A program made the position numbers and the translations under genes. Positions 35,297-47,249 of a stretch of DNA of 64,000 bases are shown in pieces (positions within the stretch are counted from its first letter, which is position 1; every line of letters begins with the position of its first letter). The stretch is from Mytilus californianus (lineage: Eukaryota > Mollusca > Bivalvia > Mytilida > Mytilidae), in contig NW_026262701.1 of NCBI RefSeq assembly GCF_021869535.1, positions 46,565,278 through 46,629,277 on the forward strand. The letters are read 5' to 3'. The notes below the pieces were generated by a model. The model had not been told where the DNA came from. It was given only the letters and a program-made list of their open reading frames with translations, and ran no database searches.

Positions 35297-37853
35297 TCAC
35301 ATGAATTTTATCCTCAACAAAACAGAAATTGTCAGTCCATCTCCTATTATACAGGAATTGTTCATTACGGAACAATCTTCTTTTGAATGATAAAGGCTCT
35401 TGGTGAGCATCTTTTTGGTTGTCAGGTGAACTTTTGTAAACTGAAACGAAAAAATGAAACCTTCAAGTACATGTACATTTGTAGTGCAACAGTCACTTAT
35501 TCTTATATCAAAATACATTAAACAAGGTTCTCAAAAGATTCTTGCAAAAGAAAAATACAAATTGTAGTTAAAAAGACAATACTTTAAACCATGTACACAT
35601 CAATAGACAAATAAATAAAAGGGAACAATATAGCATGTAAGTTTTTTTATATTTTTAAAACAAAATCCTCGATTTCTGAGAGCTACAGCCTTTTCTCTTA
35701 TTTATAATATATTTTTTTTAGAATTACCATTTTTTCTATTTTCAACAGGATAAATACTAGAGTATGAATTAACCTTCATTTTTCAATCATATTATAATGT
35801 ATTATAGTTCTTTTGGCTACTTAATCAGTGATCGGGAAGGACGTGCGCCTTGCGCCAATTGCGCTTATCGACCAGAAATGGCGCATAGAGTGACAAATGT
35901 AAGCGCCTGTGTGGCGCATGATATTTTTCACTTCGTTTTGAAACGTTGAGATATCGTCAAATGGATTTCCGATCGTATTACGTGCCGCCATGTGTGAGTA
36001 CACAACTGTGTAGTGTTTACTCCAATGATAGGAGCACCTATATATTTTTGGGACGTCTCGGGTGTTTTCCTATGGTAATAATAGCAACATGCGGTATGAC
36101 TGATTACCCAAAAAACGTAATTAACCATCATTCATGATATAATTTTTTATAAACAACTTTAAATTTGTGAAAATTGGCTAGTACAGGCGAGAATTCTTCT
36201 CTAATTATAATCTTTTAAGTAAGCTTGCTATTATTTCGATTGAAAAATCCAAAACCTTTTTATGAATAGCATAGTATTTGTCTCCATAAAGGGGGCTTAA
36301 CTGTCCTTGTCAATTTTTTGGTCTTTGGCTCGTTTTGACATTTTGTAAACATGCCTTCAGCAAATTGTTGTTGTGTCTTATCAATTAACGTTGCTCTCTA
36401 CTGTTATTCTTGTCATCGTGATGAAGTAATAATAATACAAGTGCAGAGGAAATGCCAGAAACGTCCTCTAATACGGAACGTCTGGAATAAGTATGGTATT
36501 GACGAAGACCCAAATTTAATGTAAAAAAAAACATGAACATGAACAAGGGAACAGTACCAGTTTTAACATTGTAAATAAAGGTTACCGTAAATATTCCCCG
36601 GTTTGGAAGAAGTTATTGTATATTCATTGAAATTGAAATTACAAAATCACAGGAACAATATCCATGATATTAATTAGAATGATCATACTTGTAAGTACAG
36701 TGAAATATACACTTTTTTTATTTTTTTTTATTGTAAACAAATGGCCCACTCATTTGACAACATGGCCCATTAATTCTAAAAATGGCCCATTGAATTTATT
36801 TTTGGGGGGCCTGGGCCCATAGAGAAAAAATGCTTCCAGATCACTGCTTAATAATATACTTATATATTTTTACTTACATCTGCTTTTGAAATTAAGTCAT
36901 CCTTTTCTTTCTTTGTTGCTTTATATCTGATCTTTTCTTCAATTTGATCTATATTCTAGGGATTTCATTCCCACTACTGTGTCACAGTCCTATAAATACA
37001 TACAAACAAATTATTAAATTTATTTACAGGTTAAAATAAAATATATTTATAACTTGTCGGTTTATTTTTGTCTTATGAGTTTGAATGATCCTTTGGTATT
37101 GTCAGTTTATTTTCAACTTATGATTTTGAATGTTCTTTTGGTATTTTTAGTTTCTCTTTGACAAATGTAGTGTAACTATAATTTCAGTGTTTATATGTGT
37201 AAAAGATGTTGCACTATCGGCCATTGGGATCTTATTTCTTGCAAAGTTAAAATACATGAAACTATGATTTTATGTACAGGGACGAATACTGTTACCTATA
37301 CAGTATGTAAATAAAAACTCAATGATGTTTCACTAACAAAATCAAAGATACATACATTAAAATGTGTGCACAGACATGATAGACTGACTGTTACTTCTGA
37401 AAATTCAGTGAACTACAACGGTACTAATTTTGTCTAGTCCAAATAATTATGACGTCTTGAAAGGCTATTTTATTTTTTTGCTTTGAAGTCTTACAGCGAC
37501 GTCACAATGCATTCTTAATAGCACGAAAACCCACGAGACGAGGATACAAGTCAAGACCCCCCCCCCTTCCCCGAATTAAATGTTTGCTCCTATCAACAAT
37601 ATCAGAGTCAGAACAATGAGGGGAAGGGGGTCCGGACACCTTAAAGAGATACATATAGGTTAACAGTTTAATGCACATATTCCTAACTAAGCCTGTTTTG
37701 TGCCCCACCCCCTTTTTACGAAATCTGGATTTGCTTACCTTCCGCTGCTGTAATAATTGTTAAGCTGGTTTTTGATTCCGTCAATATTCTAACAAGATCT
37801 TCTGTATCTGTTGCATCGTCCATAGATATATTTCCTTGGTCGATGGGATCCAT
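35297..37853 (-). CDS. candidate three-exon gene inside the TIR element, unknown function
   Basis: Exon 1, complement(37739-37853), starts ATG and reads MDPIDQGNISMDDATDTED, ending GAAG|GTAAGC. Exon 2, complement(36878-36948), follows ATATAG and reads QIEEKIRYKATKKEKDDL, ending AGAT|GTAAGT. Exon 3, complement(35297-35440), follows TTTCAG and stops at 35297. Donors are strong and phases agree, giving about 109 residues. Exon 3 also has a longer, more protein-like frame in another phase (ending 35181, NEQFLYNRRWTDNFC), so its reading is uncertain. No family recognised. It could be an accessory or degenerate transposon protein. Confidence 0.3.
35826..36846. mobile_element. 1,021-bp TIR element nested in the 4.1-kb element
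   Basis: The left end is CAGTGATCGGGAAG and the right end, reversed, is CAGTGATCTGGAAG. A perfect 6-bp direct repeat CTTAAT flanks it (35820-35825 and 36847-36852). The CAG start recalls hAT elements, although those usually make 8-bp duplications; the embedded TTAA leaves a Kolobok or piggyBac-like target open. It carries only short frames (for example a 59-codon frame near 36351 starting MPSANCC) and is probably nonautonomous. It lies in the intron of the candidate gene above, about 30 bp past the exon 2 donor. Confidence 0.75.
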
Positions 37854-39244
37854 TGTTTTAAATTTTGTTTGTCTTTGGCGGGTCTGAAGGCGTCTGTATC
37901 AAATTACCAAGGAAGATAACTCTGTTCGTTAAATAAAATCAGATCATAGTCGGACAACGACTCCGGAAATTAGAGAAAATATTCACTCATATCTTCCTTA
38001 TAAATACTATCAAGATTCAGTAAAAGAAAGTAATTGCTTAACATAAAGAAATTTTAATTGATAGTAAATCTATATTCTTACAACACAAAAAATGGCCGCG
38101 GAACTCAGTTGGGGAAGATGATATGAATTGTTCTCATAAGTAGCTCATACCAGGAACATATATATTGACTCATACTTGGGACTGATTTGTAAATATAATT
38201 ATCTGTCCCATAATTTTCATTTCAATAAAACCGAGATAGTGTCACAGAATACGTTGGATTATGTAGGAACATAGAGTAAAAAGGTGAAATCAGTAATGAA
38301 GTGGTATGTGTTTAGGTGTTTAAGAAAGTGTTTCAGAAGTGTTTAGATGCTATTTAATGTTTAGCTTACTGATAACATTCACAGATAATAAAACTGCAAC
38401 ACGTTTAAATTCTAAACATGTTTAGGTTTCAATGTGTTTACGTGAATATCCGTTTAGATCCTAAACGCTTTCCTAAACACGTTTAGATCTAAACATGTTG
38501 TAGATGTGTTTCAAATCTAAACGCCGTTTTTACAGTGTAAGACTAAATTATCAATCCGTACATATCCAACATCCAATGGATTTAGTGTAAAGACGTCATA
38601 AACAGTCAGAGAAAAACATGACCTTGTGCAATGCCAAGATACAGGTATCGACAGATTGTAGATCCATGAATGTGTATATGTATATAACAATAATATTTAG
38701 TTTGCTTTTAATTTACTGATAACAAAATCAATATTAGTACCAATAAAAACAATATTTAATTATCTAATTACAGTGTTTCTTATGTGACTTTTTTACGGTA
38801 GACTGATTTGAGATGCATAAAAAAAGACAAAGGCCAGAGTTTTGAAGGAATAACACGTGTGGCGAGGATATAACGATCATCAGGTTCAATATTGTCCGGT
38901 TTTCCAAATACAATGACAAAAAGTTTCAAAAGGCAAGAATTGAAAACGATAAAATTGGTACATGTATGTAAGTGACCACTGCTGCAAATAATCCAACAAC
39001 TGGTACAAAATATGAGACAATGTCATATCATGTTTGAAAAAAATGAGAGAAATTATATCCTGGATATCGATAATCAAATCATTCAAATATTCATAGAAGA
39101 ATAAAAGCAAGGTCGAAGTTATCAAGATTTAGTTTTATTTACTTATTTTTCATTAATATATATGGCCTAAAACAATAATCTGAAAAACAGTTTTTTTTAA
39201 TTTTAGATCTATACTGCAGACCTTTTATGATCAACATGACTGGT

Positions 39245-39430
39245 GGCAGTAGTGAAGAATGATCTACTTACCCTTCCGCAGCACCTGAGTTCACAACCTG
39301 TTATTTTGTTATTATAGTATTTTGAGGACTGATGTTTGTTTATATCATCATGTTGTCTATTTGTTTTTCTATGACTTATAGTTCCCCCTTGAATCTCGTA
39401 TTCATTATTTAAGTTATCTTATTTCTCAAA
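39245..39430 (+). repeat. diverged copy of the 'ctgcttacccttccgg' repeat
   Basis: It contains 'gatctacttacccttccgca', 'gcacctgagttcacaacctg' and a T/G-rich continuation, but lacks a clear copy of the later landmarks. Old copy. Confidence 0.6.
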
Positions 39431-40946
39431 TAATTATCTAAATTAAGGTACAAGATTTCTGTTAGAGGCTTTTAACTAGGTTTCAATATGCGTTTGTTCT
39501 CGTGTTTATAGGATTATCTTAGTCGTCAAAAGGTCAAATGTCCTAGAAAATTAAAAATTAAATGGTCAAAAATGTAACTAATTTTTTTTTTTTTTTTTGT
39601 AAAATAGTTGGGCTTTTTCGGGGGGAGAGGCAAGAAAAACTTCTATCAAACTTGACTTTCTGGTGTAATATATACCTGGATGGGTGGTAGTTGTACCTTA
39701 TATTTTGATTTTAAAATTACGTAAATTTGGAGGACGTATGATAGGAGACATTATTCAAGTTGACACCTGAAATTTCAAAAGTAGTATAATTGTTCAACCT
39801 TCCAAGATTATGTTAATTTTATTGCTAAATAAATAGGTTGCTATAATCTGACATCTTTAGTGCATATTTACATGCATGATAATATCTTTTTGGGTAAAGC
39901 ATGGGCTAATATATAAATATTAATCACAAGATCTTAATATGTGTTTTGGGGCAATTTTTACAGTTTTGCAGAAAATGCAAGAAATTTCAAGCCCTAATGG
40001 AAATATCAAAAAAACAATATAGATATATACTGATGATTGACAGTCTAATGTCTTATGAACTACTGAAAATTTGTAAGTCGGATTTATAATAAAATTAGAT
40101 TTTCGAATTCAGGGGGCCAACAAGTGGCCTTATCATACCTTCTCCTTTGGTGGTGAATCTGTTCATTTCGCAATTATTTGTCGATTTAAGATGTCAAAGT
40201 GACTGTTGTATATAGAAAAGTACTAACTCCAAAAAAAATGTGTTTTTGGAAAGTCAATTTATAAGCGCCAAATATGATTTAGCTATATTTTATTAATATC
40301 TTTACAAAAATACGTTTGAAAATAATGGGGCCCCTGTGCTCAGTGAAATTCGTTCTCTATAAAAATAAGGAGACGTAAGTATGATTGCTAAAGATATTAT
40401 GTTATTTTATCAATACAAAATTTTTCATATAAAACTGTTCTTGAATTTTTGATAAACATGTCATAAACCCGCTGTGTTGTATTGTTATAATCACATTTTA
40501 AACAGTGTTTGTCTGCATGTGTTACATAATCATATTATATAATCATATTTTAACTGATAAAACAAAAAAAAAAAGATAAGGAGAAAGAAAGAGAAAGATT
40601 TGTTGTATTACTCATATATTTACAAAATTTATTGTAACCATTGTAATCATTCATCCTGTTGTAGAAAATCCGGTTCGACATAGATTTGAAAGTTTTTAAA
40701 CTATGAACTGGTTTGATTGTAGTCTGTAATATATAATACTTTTATCTTTCAACTCATCAAGTTATTTCGTCTATATACCCCCAAAGACGTGATTTCTTCT
40801 TCTTTCGGTTAACTTGGATCATTTCTTTTTTTTTTTGCAAACAAAAAAAAAAAGACAAATATAAATATGTATATTAAATTATGATGCAATTTTTAAAGAA
40901 CACTTTATATTTCGACTATGGAAACGTTTATCATACGTTTTATGCA
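39431..40946. other. intergenic stretch without supported features
   Basis: AT-rich, with a T14-like run near 39583-39598. No coding frame of note and no recognised repeat boundary. Confidence 0.4.
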
Positions 40947-41088
40947 TCAATGGCGGATCCAGGGGTGGTGGAACCCCCCCCCCCTTTTTTTTACGATCAA
41001 TGCATTTGAATAGGGACATATAGTTGGAACCCCCCTTTATCCTGGGTTAGGACCCCCCTTTTTATAAATGGGTGGATCCGCCCCTGTG
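40947..41088. mobile_element. palindromic MITE ('ggcggatcc' ends)
   Basis: Left end 'caatggcggatccagggg', right end 'gggtggatccgcccctg', which pair when reversed. The interior contains C runs and 'ggaacccccctttat', also arranged as partial inverted copies. About 140 bp, no coding capacity. Confidence 0.75.
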
Positions 41089-41094
41089 CATATA

Positions 41095-41365
41095 GAAGAC
41101 TACGTATACAAAACGGTCAGGACCTGGGGACCGGTCACCGCAGTACTACAATTTAAGAAATATGACGCGTATGATGTTACACCAGAGCACCTGACATCCC
41201 TCTCTGTTTTGATGGAAGTTCGTTTTACCTAACATTTTGTTATGTCTGCGTTGTTTGTATGCCGGGGTCTTTGTGTAGCTCTTGCTTATATTTTTCAACT
41301 TATTTGGATCTCTCTTTAACAAAGTCGGTTTGATATTTTGTATCTGCTAGTTAGATTATGCCATC
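41095..41365 (+). repeat. old copy of a T/G-rich dispersed repeat
   Basis: 'cagagcacctgacatccctc', 'gatggaagttcgttttacct', 'attttgttatgtctgcgt', then 'ggatctctctttaacaa' parallel the layout of the 'ctgcttacccttccgg' family but with low identity. Assignment is tentative. Confidence 0.35.
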
Positions 41366-41798
41366 CCTTCGTGTTATTTTTTACATGTTTTGATTTATTA
41401 ACTAGGGTATTGTTAGTTTGCCAACCAGCCGATCCGATCACGATCTTTTATTTTCACGTTATTTTATCACAAGACTATAGTATGTCTTGCATCTGCAACT
41501 GACTGAACACTGTGTATTCGATAAGAAGTTTCGAGCTGGTAAACAATCTTGAGTTCTTAAGTTGAAAAATGAAGCAAAAAAAAACATTATATTCAACAAA
41601 AATTGTTTAACATTTAAAATATTTTTGAAGGTCATTTATGAATACACAAATCTACCGTGTTACATAATAGTGAAACTATGTTTGTAACCATACGGAAAAC
41701 TTTAGATAAAAGAGAACCGAAAATAAGTGTTATTAATCAGGTACACAGGTGTGATTTTCAATTGTGAGCAGCTGAGCATGTCGACCGAAGAAGAGCTG

Positions 41799-41935
41799 GG
41801 CTGATATGCATATAACTACTTAAGTTAAGATTTGTTCCGAACGGACGGATTTTTCTACATGTCCTACGACAAATTAGTAATACGATTACATATCTTAACT
41901 TAAGTGGTTTTATGCATATCAGCCCTGGAGTTCAA
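41799..41935. mobile_element. 137-bp inverted-repeat MITE
   Basis: Left arm 'gggctgatatgcatataac' plus 'acttaagttaagat'; right arm 'atcttaacttaagt' plus 'ggttttatgcatatcagccc'. Arms of about 36 bp with a unique centre of about 60 bp containing 'gaacggacgg'. Confidence 0.8.
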
Positions 41936-42571
41936 ATACTTTATTTATAATTTACTATCCCGGATACATAGCGGTGTGTTAAATCGTCAGTTTTGTCAGT
42001 TGATGTATAATGTTAAGTTTCGAAAAACCACCCTCAAATAAGGTGACACTGACCTTCATCTCCTGAAGCAACTTCAAATCATAGCTAGAAATTATCTTAT
42101 GTCAGTTATTGCTTCCTATTTAGTAAAAAAAGTCAACTATTTAACATTGACCTTTATCAATAATTTAGATAAAAAATGAAAGGAATAACTGGCTATGAGA
42201 TACACTATTGTAAACGACATCTTCAGGTCCTTGTTGAATACTATATGACGTATAAGAAAAATAACGATTTGCACTGCAACATTAATTTGTTTAAATACTT
42301 TTTACGCTTGTATTTTTTTTCTGGCAATTAATTCTAAAAAAGTAAAAAAAACCTATTTGTGCAGATGCAAATTTAGAGAACGTTGGCTACTCTACACCCC
42401 TGTATGTCAAAGAACTACGTACTGCTTAGAACACTTATTTAGTTAATTGTTAAGCCAAAACCAATTAAATAATCATATATATCTGAAGAGCCGCTAGTGT
42501 ACTCTATGCAGACTGGGCTCCTTATCAAAACCAGAAGTCTGCATTTGTAAGCAATAGTATTACAAACATAC

Positions 42572-42978
42572 CTTAACCCTTTATGTTCAGGTAGCACAGT
42601 GTAATGAGCTACAATATTTTTTTCAGCAACCCTATCTCCTCTGTTCGTAAAGAAACAACACACTAAACTATCTGTCAGACCTTTTTGAATTGTCCCGAAC
42701 AATCGGATGATATTTGATGTATGGGCATACGCCGAATAATAAAAAGCTTTGTACGGAATCGTAGTTACGTTTCTCCAGTAATGTTCGGGTACTTCGATGA
42801 AGCTCTCATTTTTCGCAGAATTATTCGGTTTTTCTACCGTGAACACATGATTTTCGTTATGAACTTGTGGCTTATTGGAGTATTCCGTCTGATGAAAATC
42901 TGTTGACCACAAAAGTAGCATACAACTGAAGTAGAAGCAAAAGGCACAAATGAACAACCTCGATGTTGATTTTTTCAT
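42572..42978 (-). CDS. orphan GT92-type first exon with compatible donor
   Basis: ATG at 42978 opens MKKSTSRLFICAFCFYFSCM, a short basic tail and membrane anchor. It continues with a short stem and the conserved block HYWRNVTTIP, FYYSAYAH, IIRLFGTI, LVCCFFTNRG and VLPEHKGLR. It ends TTAAG|GTATGT (42572/42571) in phase 2, exactly as in exon 1 of the complete gene. The stem is about 35 residues shorter than in the 32.9-kb copy. Joined across 25 kb to the catalytic exon it would keep frame. Nothing in the frame is broken, which argues for recent duplication or continued selection. Confidence 0.8.
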
Positions 42979-44285
42979 GCTGAAATTTTATTTTTTCGGC
43001 GATCTAAATGCATACTTCAAGTACAATAAGGCTCCTATAAACTAGAAAACACAGATATTTACCAATGATGATCCAACATTGATGTAATCCAAAATAATAT
43101 CCGGTAGGTTTTTTCCTAGATTTAGTTCCGTGTTTCAGTATATATTGCAAGCCCCGCAATAGTACCACAATGGCAGGTAAGATCTCTATACATGCATTGA
43201 TCGATTGTTGTATAGGTATTGATTTTATAGTTCCATTACAATTCCTATAAATTATAAATACATAATAAGTTTAGATTCCATGAATATATATTGTCACATT
43301 TGCTCTCTATAATAGGTCTAATTAATCAGTTTCGATCTAGTTGTCGGTCTGAAACGTAAACTGTGTCCCAATAAGTATTCCTATACATGTACACAGGTTA
43401 CGTCGGGTGTGTTTAAAAACATTTACCTTTTATAATGAAATGGTAATACCGTAGTCGTTGTAATCCATAATACCAATAATCCAAGTTAGTATATTGTTTA
43501 TACATTTAAATTCATATTGCATGCAACTCCTATTTTGCTTGTTAATACAGGTTTGTTAAAAGTATTGTTGATCGAGTTACGGGTAGTTAAACATAAGATC
43601 AACAATGTTGCGATTGTTCTGACGTGAATGTGTAGGTCAGTGAAGTTTCAGGTTTAAATATTAAAATATTTCCTTAACTCAATTGTTATAACTGAAATGT
43701 AAATGATGCTATTAATAAATACTTTTACTTAAAATTATTAAACTGCAATCCGAGTTCTGAAATACTAGACCATCTCCAACAGTGCTTGACAAGAAATACA
43801 CACAAGAATGATCACATGGACACAAATCATATAGCATGCAATAATATACGATGAAAATAAATTTAAATGTTGTTGTATAAATATTAAGTGACATCCTTTT
43901 CCACAAGTCTCAACTGTTACGACCTTTTCTGGTTCAAACTTTTCATAAGTCCACTTGGTAATTTTTTGTTAGTTCTATGCACTTTTAGCGTAATATAAAT
44001 ACAACGTCTAGATATTAGTCAACGATCTTTCTTACGAGGGCGCTGGATCGTTATGAGAAATGATTCTGTACACAAAAAATGAATTATATATATATGCCGG
44101 AAAAGGTGTACCAAACAACACGAATATTAATAAAAGGTAACAATTAAAATAAGTATCTATAAATATTTCGCATCATCAGTATGATAATGATGATGTAAAT
44201 AAATCATATCATGGCAATCTATTCTGATTTAACTAAAACAATCTTAACAGTTATGCAATTAAAAACCGTTCGATCGTTATATAAA

Positions 44286-44286
<1 letters not shown>
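42979..44286. other. upstream flank of the last GT92 first exon
   Basis: Should hold the promoter of the 42.6-kb exon if it is used. I see no clear promoter element and no gene. Small frames such as complement 43712-43906 are not supported. Confidence 0.35.

Positions 44287-44367
<81 letters not shown>
44287..44367. repeat. (TA)n microsatellite
   Basis: About 39 TA units in an uninterrupted run, the longest simple repeat in the window. Confidence 0.95.
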
Positions 44368-44370
<3 letters not shown>

Positions 44371-45889
44371 TATATGTGTCTAAGTACTAGATACATGTAT
44401 GAATTATTGATTTATCTAAAAGTGTAATTAAATCAACAAGGAAACAGTGAATAATATTATCTTTTAGGAAATAGATTGTAAAGATAACGAATAATGTAAC
44501 AGGATCCTCATTGAGCAAATACTTTAATTTTGATCTTTTTTTGTAATGAAGATTTCCTTTTCATATCATGCACGATGAAATTAAAGTTCTTTAAAACAAA
44601 CTTCTTCAAATGTCCTCGAATTTCGAGAACAATGAATAGAACAATCTATAAACTTAAGCTACTCTGACAACAGTGACATTCAGAAAAAAATGACTTGATT
44701 GAGATGCATACCCTATGAAACAAATACACAAAATACGCCGTGGTGTGATTGAAAAATGTTTTAGTTCTTTTAAAGTTATTACTATGAATTTTAATAGCCC
44801 TTATCAACTAAACAATTAATGAATAATCAATGAATAAGACGAAATCTTTTTTTTTTTCTTTACCTCTTTTTACATGTAAATTATCTCTGAGTGTGTATAT
44901 TTACCCAGGCATGCCAGTGTGTCGTACAGAAAACATTCTGTATCTTTGATCATGATCTAGCCTTTACATTATTGACAAAATTAATGCATACTGCGGTTAC
45001 TTTTATTAAAGGACAAAGTACATACATTTTTTTTGTAATATATTGATAATTGCGGATATGTCATTTGTACAAGTTTACGATTATCTGCGGTGGATATATA
45101 AAGATTTACATGAAGCGACTAATTGCATCAGTTCGACAAATATGACTGGATGCTTTATAAATTGAAATGTTTTAATGCTGAGATTACTATAACACATATA
45201 TAGTAATCTCGGCGTAATGCTAGAGATATAAATCCTTGAAATGTGATAATTTGATTTTATATTACACCGGCTAATACATGTAGTCAGTAGTATATTGATT
45301 CGTGAAAAATTCATGTCTGTGCAATGCAAACGTGTTAGTTTTTAATCAATTTATCTAATGAACAAGTTAATTACAATATTCTTCCCGTTTCTATTTCATA
45401 ATGATTCAATGGTAAACTTGATCGTGTTTTAGCCAGCTTATGACAAATGGCTAATCCGTTATTTCATTGATTTTAATTATAATCTTTGAAATACTGACTT
45501 ATTATTATATGTACATGTAATTGCCTTACTTTGGTTTTGTTAAAATAAAACGCCAACAGACGAAATATTTCTAATCTATCCATACCGTATATAATATAAA
45601 TATTGTCACTGGCGAGACTGACTGTCTTAATTCAATTTCAATTTTAAATAATTTATAGATAAAAATATTGTTAAAGGGAACTGGATGGCAGAAAAAGCAT
45701 ACAGGTGTATACTACTTCCCTCTAACAAGATGGAACAAGACATGACAAACATAATAAATAATTTACATAGTAATTAAGTCAATCAATCAGTGATGAATTC
45801 GGTTGGCCATATGGGAATTCAAGTAATTATTTGAAACTTAAACTTTCCAACTTACACAATTGGGTTATAAATAATCTAGAAGTAACAAC
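44368..45889. other. intergenic stretch with one short palindrome
   Basis: No gene recognised. At 45178-45214 'gccgagattactata' pairs with 'tatagtaatctcggc' almost perfectly around a short loop. It may be a small foldback remnant. Confidence 0.4.
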
Positions 45890-47036
45890 AAAAACTAGAG
45901 GATCTAAAGAGCCTGTGTCGCTCACCTTGGTCTATGTGCATATTAAACAAAGGACACAGATGGATTCATGACAAAATTGTGTTTTGGTGATGGTGATGTG
46001 TTTGTAGATCTTACTTTACTGAACATTCTTGCTCCTTACTATTATCTCTATCTATAATGAACTTGGCCCGGTAGTTACAGTGGAAAATATTTTGTAAAAA
46101 TTTACAAAAATTTACAAAATTTATGAAAATTGTAAAAAATTGACTATAAAGGGCAATAACTCCTTAAGGGGTCAATTGACAATTTTGGTCATGTTGACTT
46201 ATTTGTAGATCTAACTTTGCTGTACATTATTGCTGTTTACAGTTTATCTCTATCTAAATGCTTTGGTTTCAGAGATATGAGCCAAAAACTGCATTTTACC
46301 CTATGTACTCTTTTTTAGCCATGTCGGCCATCTTGGTTCGCGGGCGGGGTCATCGGACACATTTTTTAAACTAGATACCCTAATGATGATTGTGGACAAG
46401 TTTGGTTAAATTTGTCTTAGTAGTTTCAGAGGAGAAGATTTTTGTAAAAGATTACAAAAATTTACAAAAATGGTTAAAAATTGACTATAAAGGGCAATAA
46501 CTCCTTAAGGGGTCAACTGACCATTTTGGTCAAGTTGACTTATTTGTAGATCTTACTTTGCTGAACATTATTGCTGTTTACAGTTTATCTCTATCTATAA
46601 TATTATTCAAGATAATAACCAAAAACGGCAAAATTTCCTTAAAATTACCAATTCAGGGGGAGCAACCCAACAACGGGTTGTCCGATTCATCTGAAAATTT
46701 CAGGGCAGATAGATCTTGACCTGATAAACAATTTTACCCCTGTCAGATTTGCTCTAAATGCTTTGGTTTCAGAGATATAAGCCAAAATATACATTTTACC
46801 CCTATATTCTATTTTTAGCCATGGCGGCCATCTTGGTTGGTTGGCCGGGTCACCGGACACATTTTTTGATGATTGTGGCCAAGTTTGGTCAAATTTGGCC
46901 CAGTAGTTTCAGAGGAGAAGATTTTTGTAAAAGTTAACGACGACGGACGACGACGCCGACGGACGACGACGACGGACGACGGACGCCAAGTGATGAGAAA
47001 ATCTCACTTGGCCCTTTGGGCCAGGTGAGCTAAAAA
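45890..47036 (+). mobile_element. Helentron-like element with inverted 'gctcacc/ggtgagc' ends and duplicated core
   Basis: It begins near 'aaaactagagg' with 'gtgtcgctcacct' and ends 'ccaggtgagctaaaa'. The core repeats: 'atttgtagatct' plus 'actttgctg' plus 'acattattgctgtttacagt' occurs near 46200 and 46550, and 'agtttcagaggagaagattt' near 46422 and 46909. A GAC-rich tract (46936-46988) precedes the stem GCCAAGTGA/TCACTTGGC and a second stem GGCCC/GGGCC. Noncoding. A relative occupies 48.6-50.2 kb. Confidence 0.85.
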
Positions 47037-47249
47037 TGGTGGCGTGATTGAGCAATTTAGGTTATTTATATAAGGTCTTAGAATACAATTTTATTTTTTT
47101 ACAGTAAAAAAAAAATTACCGAAAACGATTTATTGTCGGATTTTATCATGAGCTACATGATGGGCGTCACTAGTGGAAGATAAACTGTCTATATAATCCG
47201 GAGAACAAGATATAAAATGAAAGAACCTTCGTGAGCGCGCTCACCTACC
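47037..47249. other. spacer between two elements
   Basis: Short AT-rich interval with no recognised feature. Confidence 0.4.

Larger units (their letters stand above)
34413..38537. mobile_element. 4.1-kb TIR DNA transposon with TA target duplication
   Basis: The left end reads CACTGTAAAAACAGTGTTTA and the right end, reversed, reads CACTGTAAAAACGGCGTTTA. TA flanks both sides (34411-34412 and 38538-38539). Subterminal regions at 34430-34555 and 38300-38520 are packed with GTTTAGAT-type motifs in both orientations, as expected for transposase-binding repeats. The TA duplication suggests the IS630/Tc1/mariner-type group, but I recognise no transposase domain inside. It contains a possible three-exon frame on the minus strand and a nested 1.0-kb element. 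Confidence 0.7.

Noticed and set aside
34413..38537. LTR retrotransposon reading of the 4.1-kb element
   Set aside because: The ends are inverted, not direct, and no gag/pol motif is seen.
42721..42906. 61-codon + strand frame opposite a GT92 first exon
   Set aside because: Antisense shadow of the conserved GT92 exon at 42572-42978.
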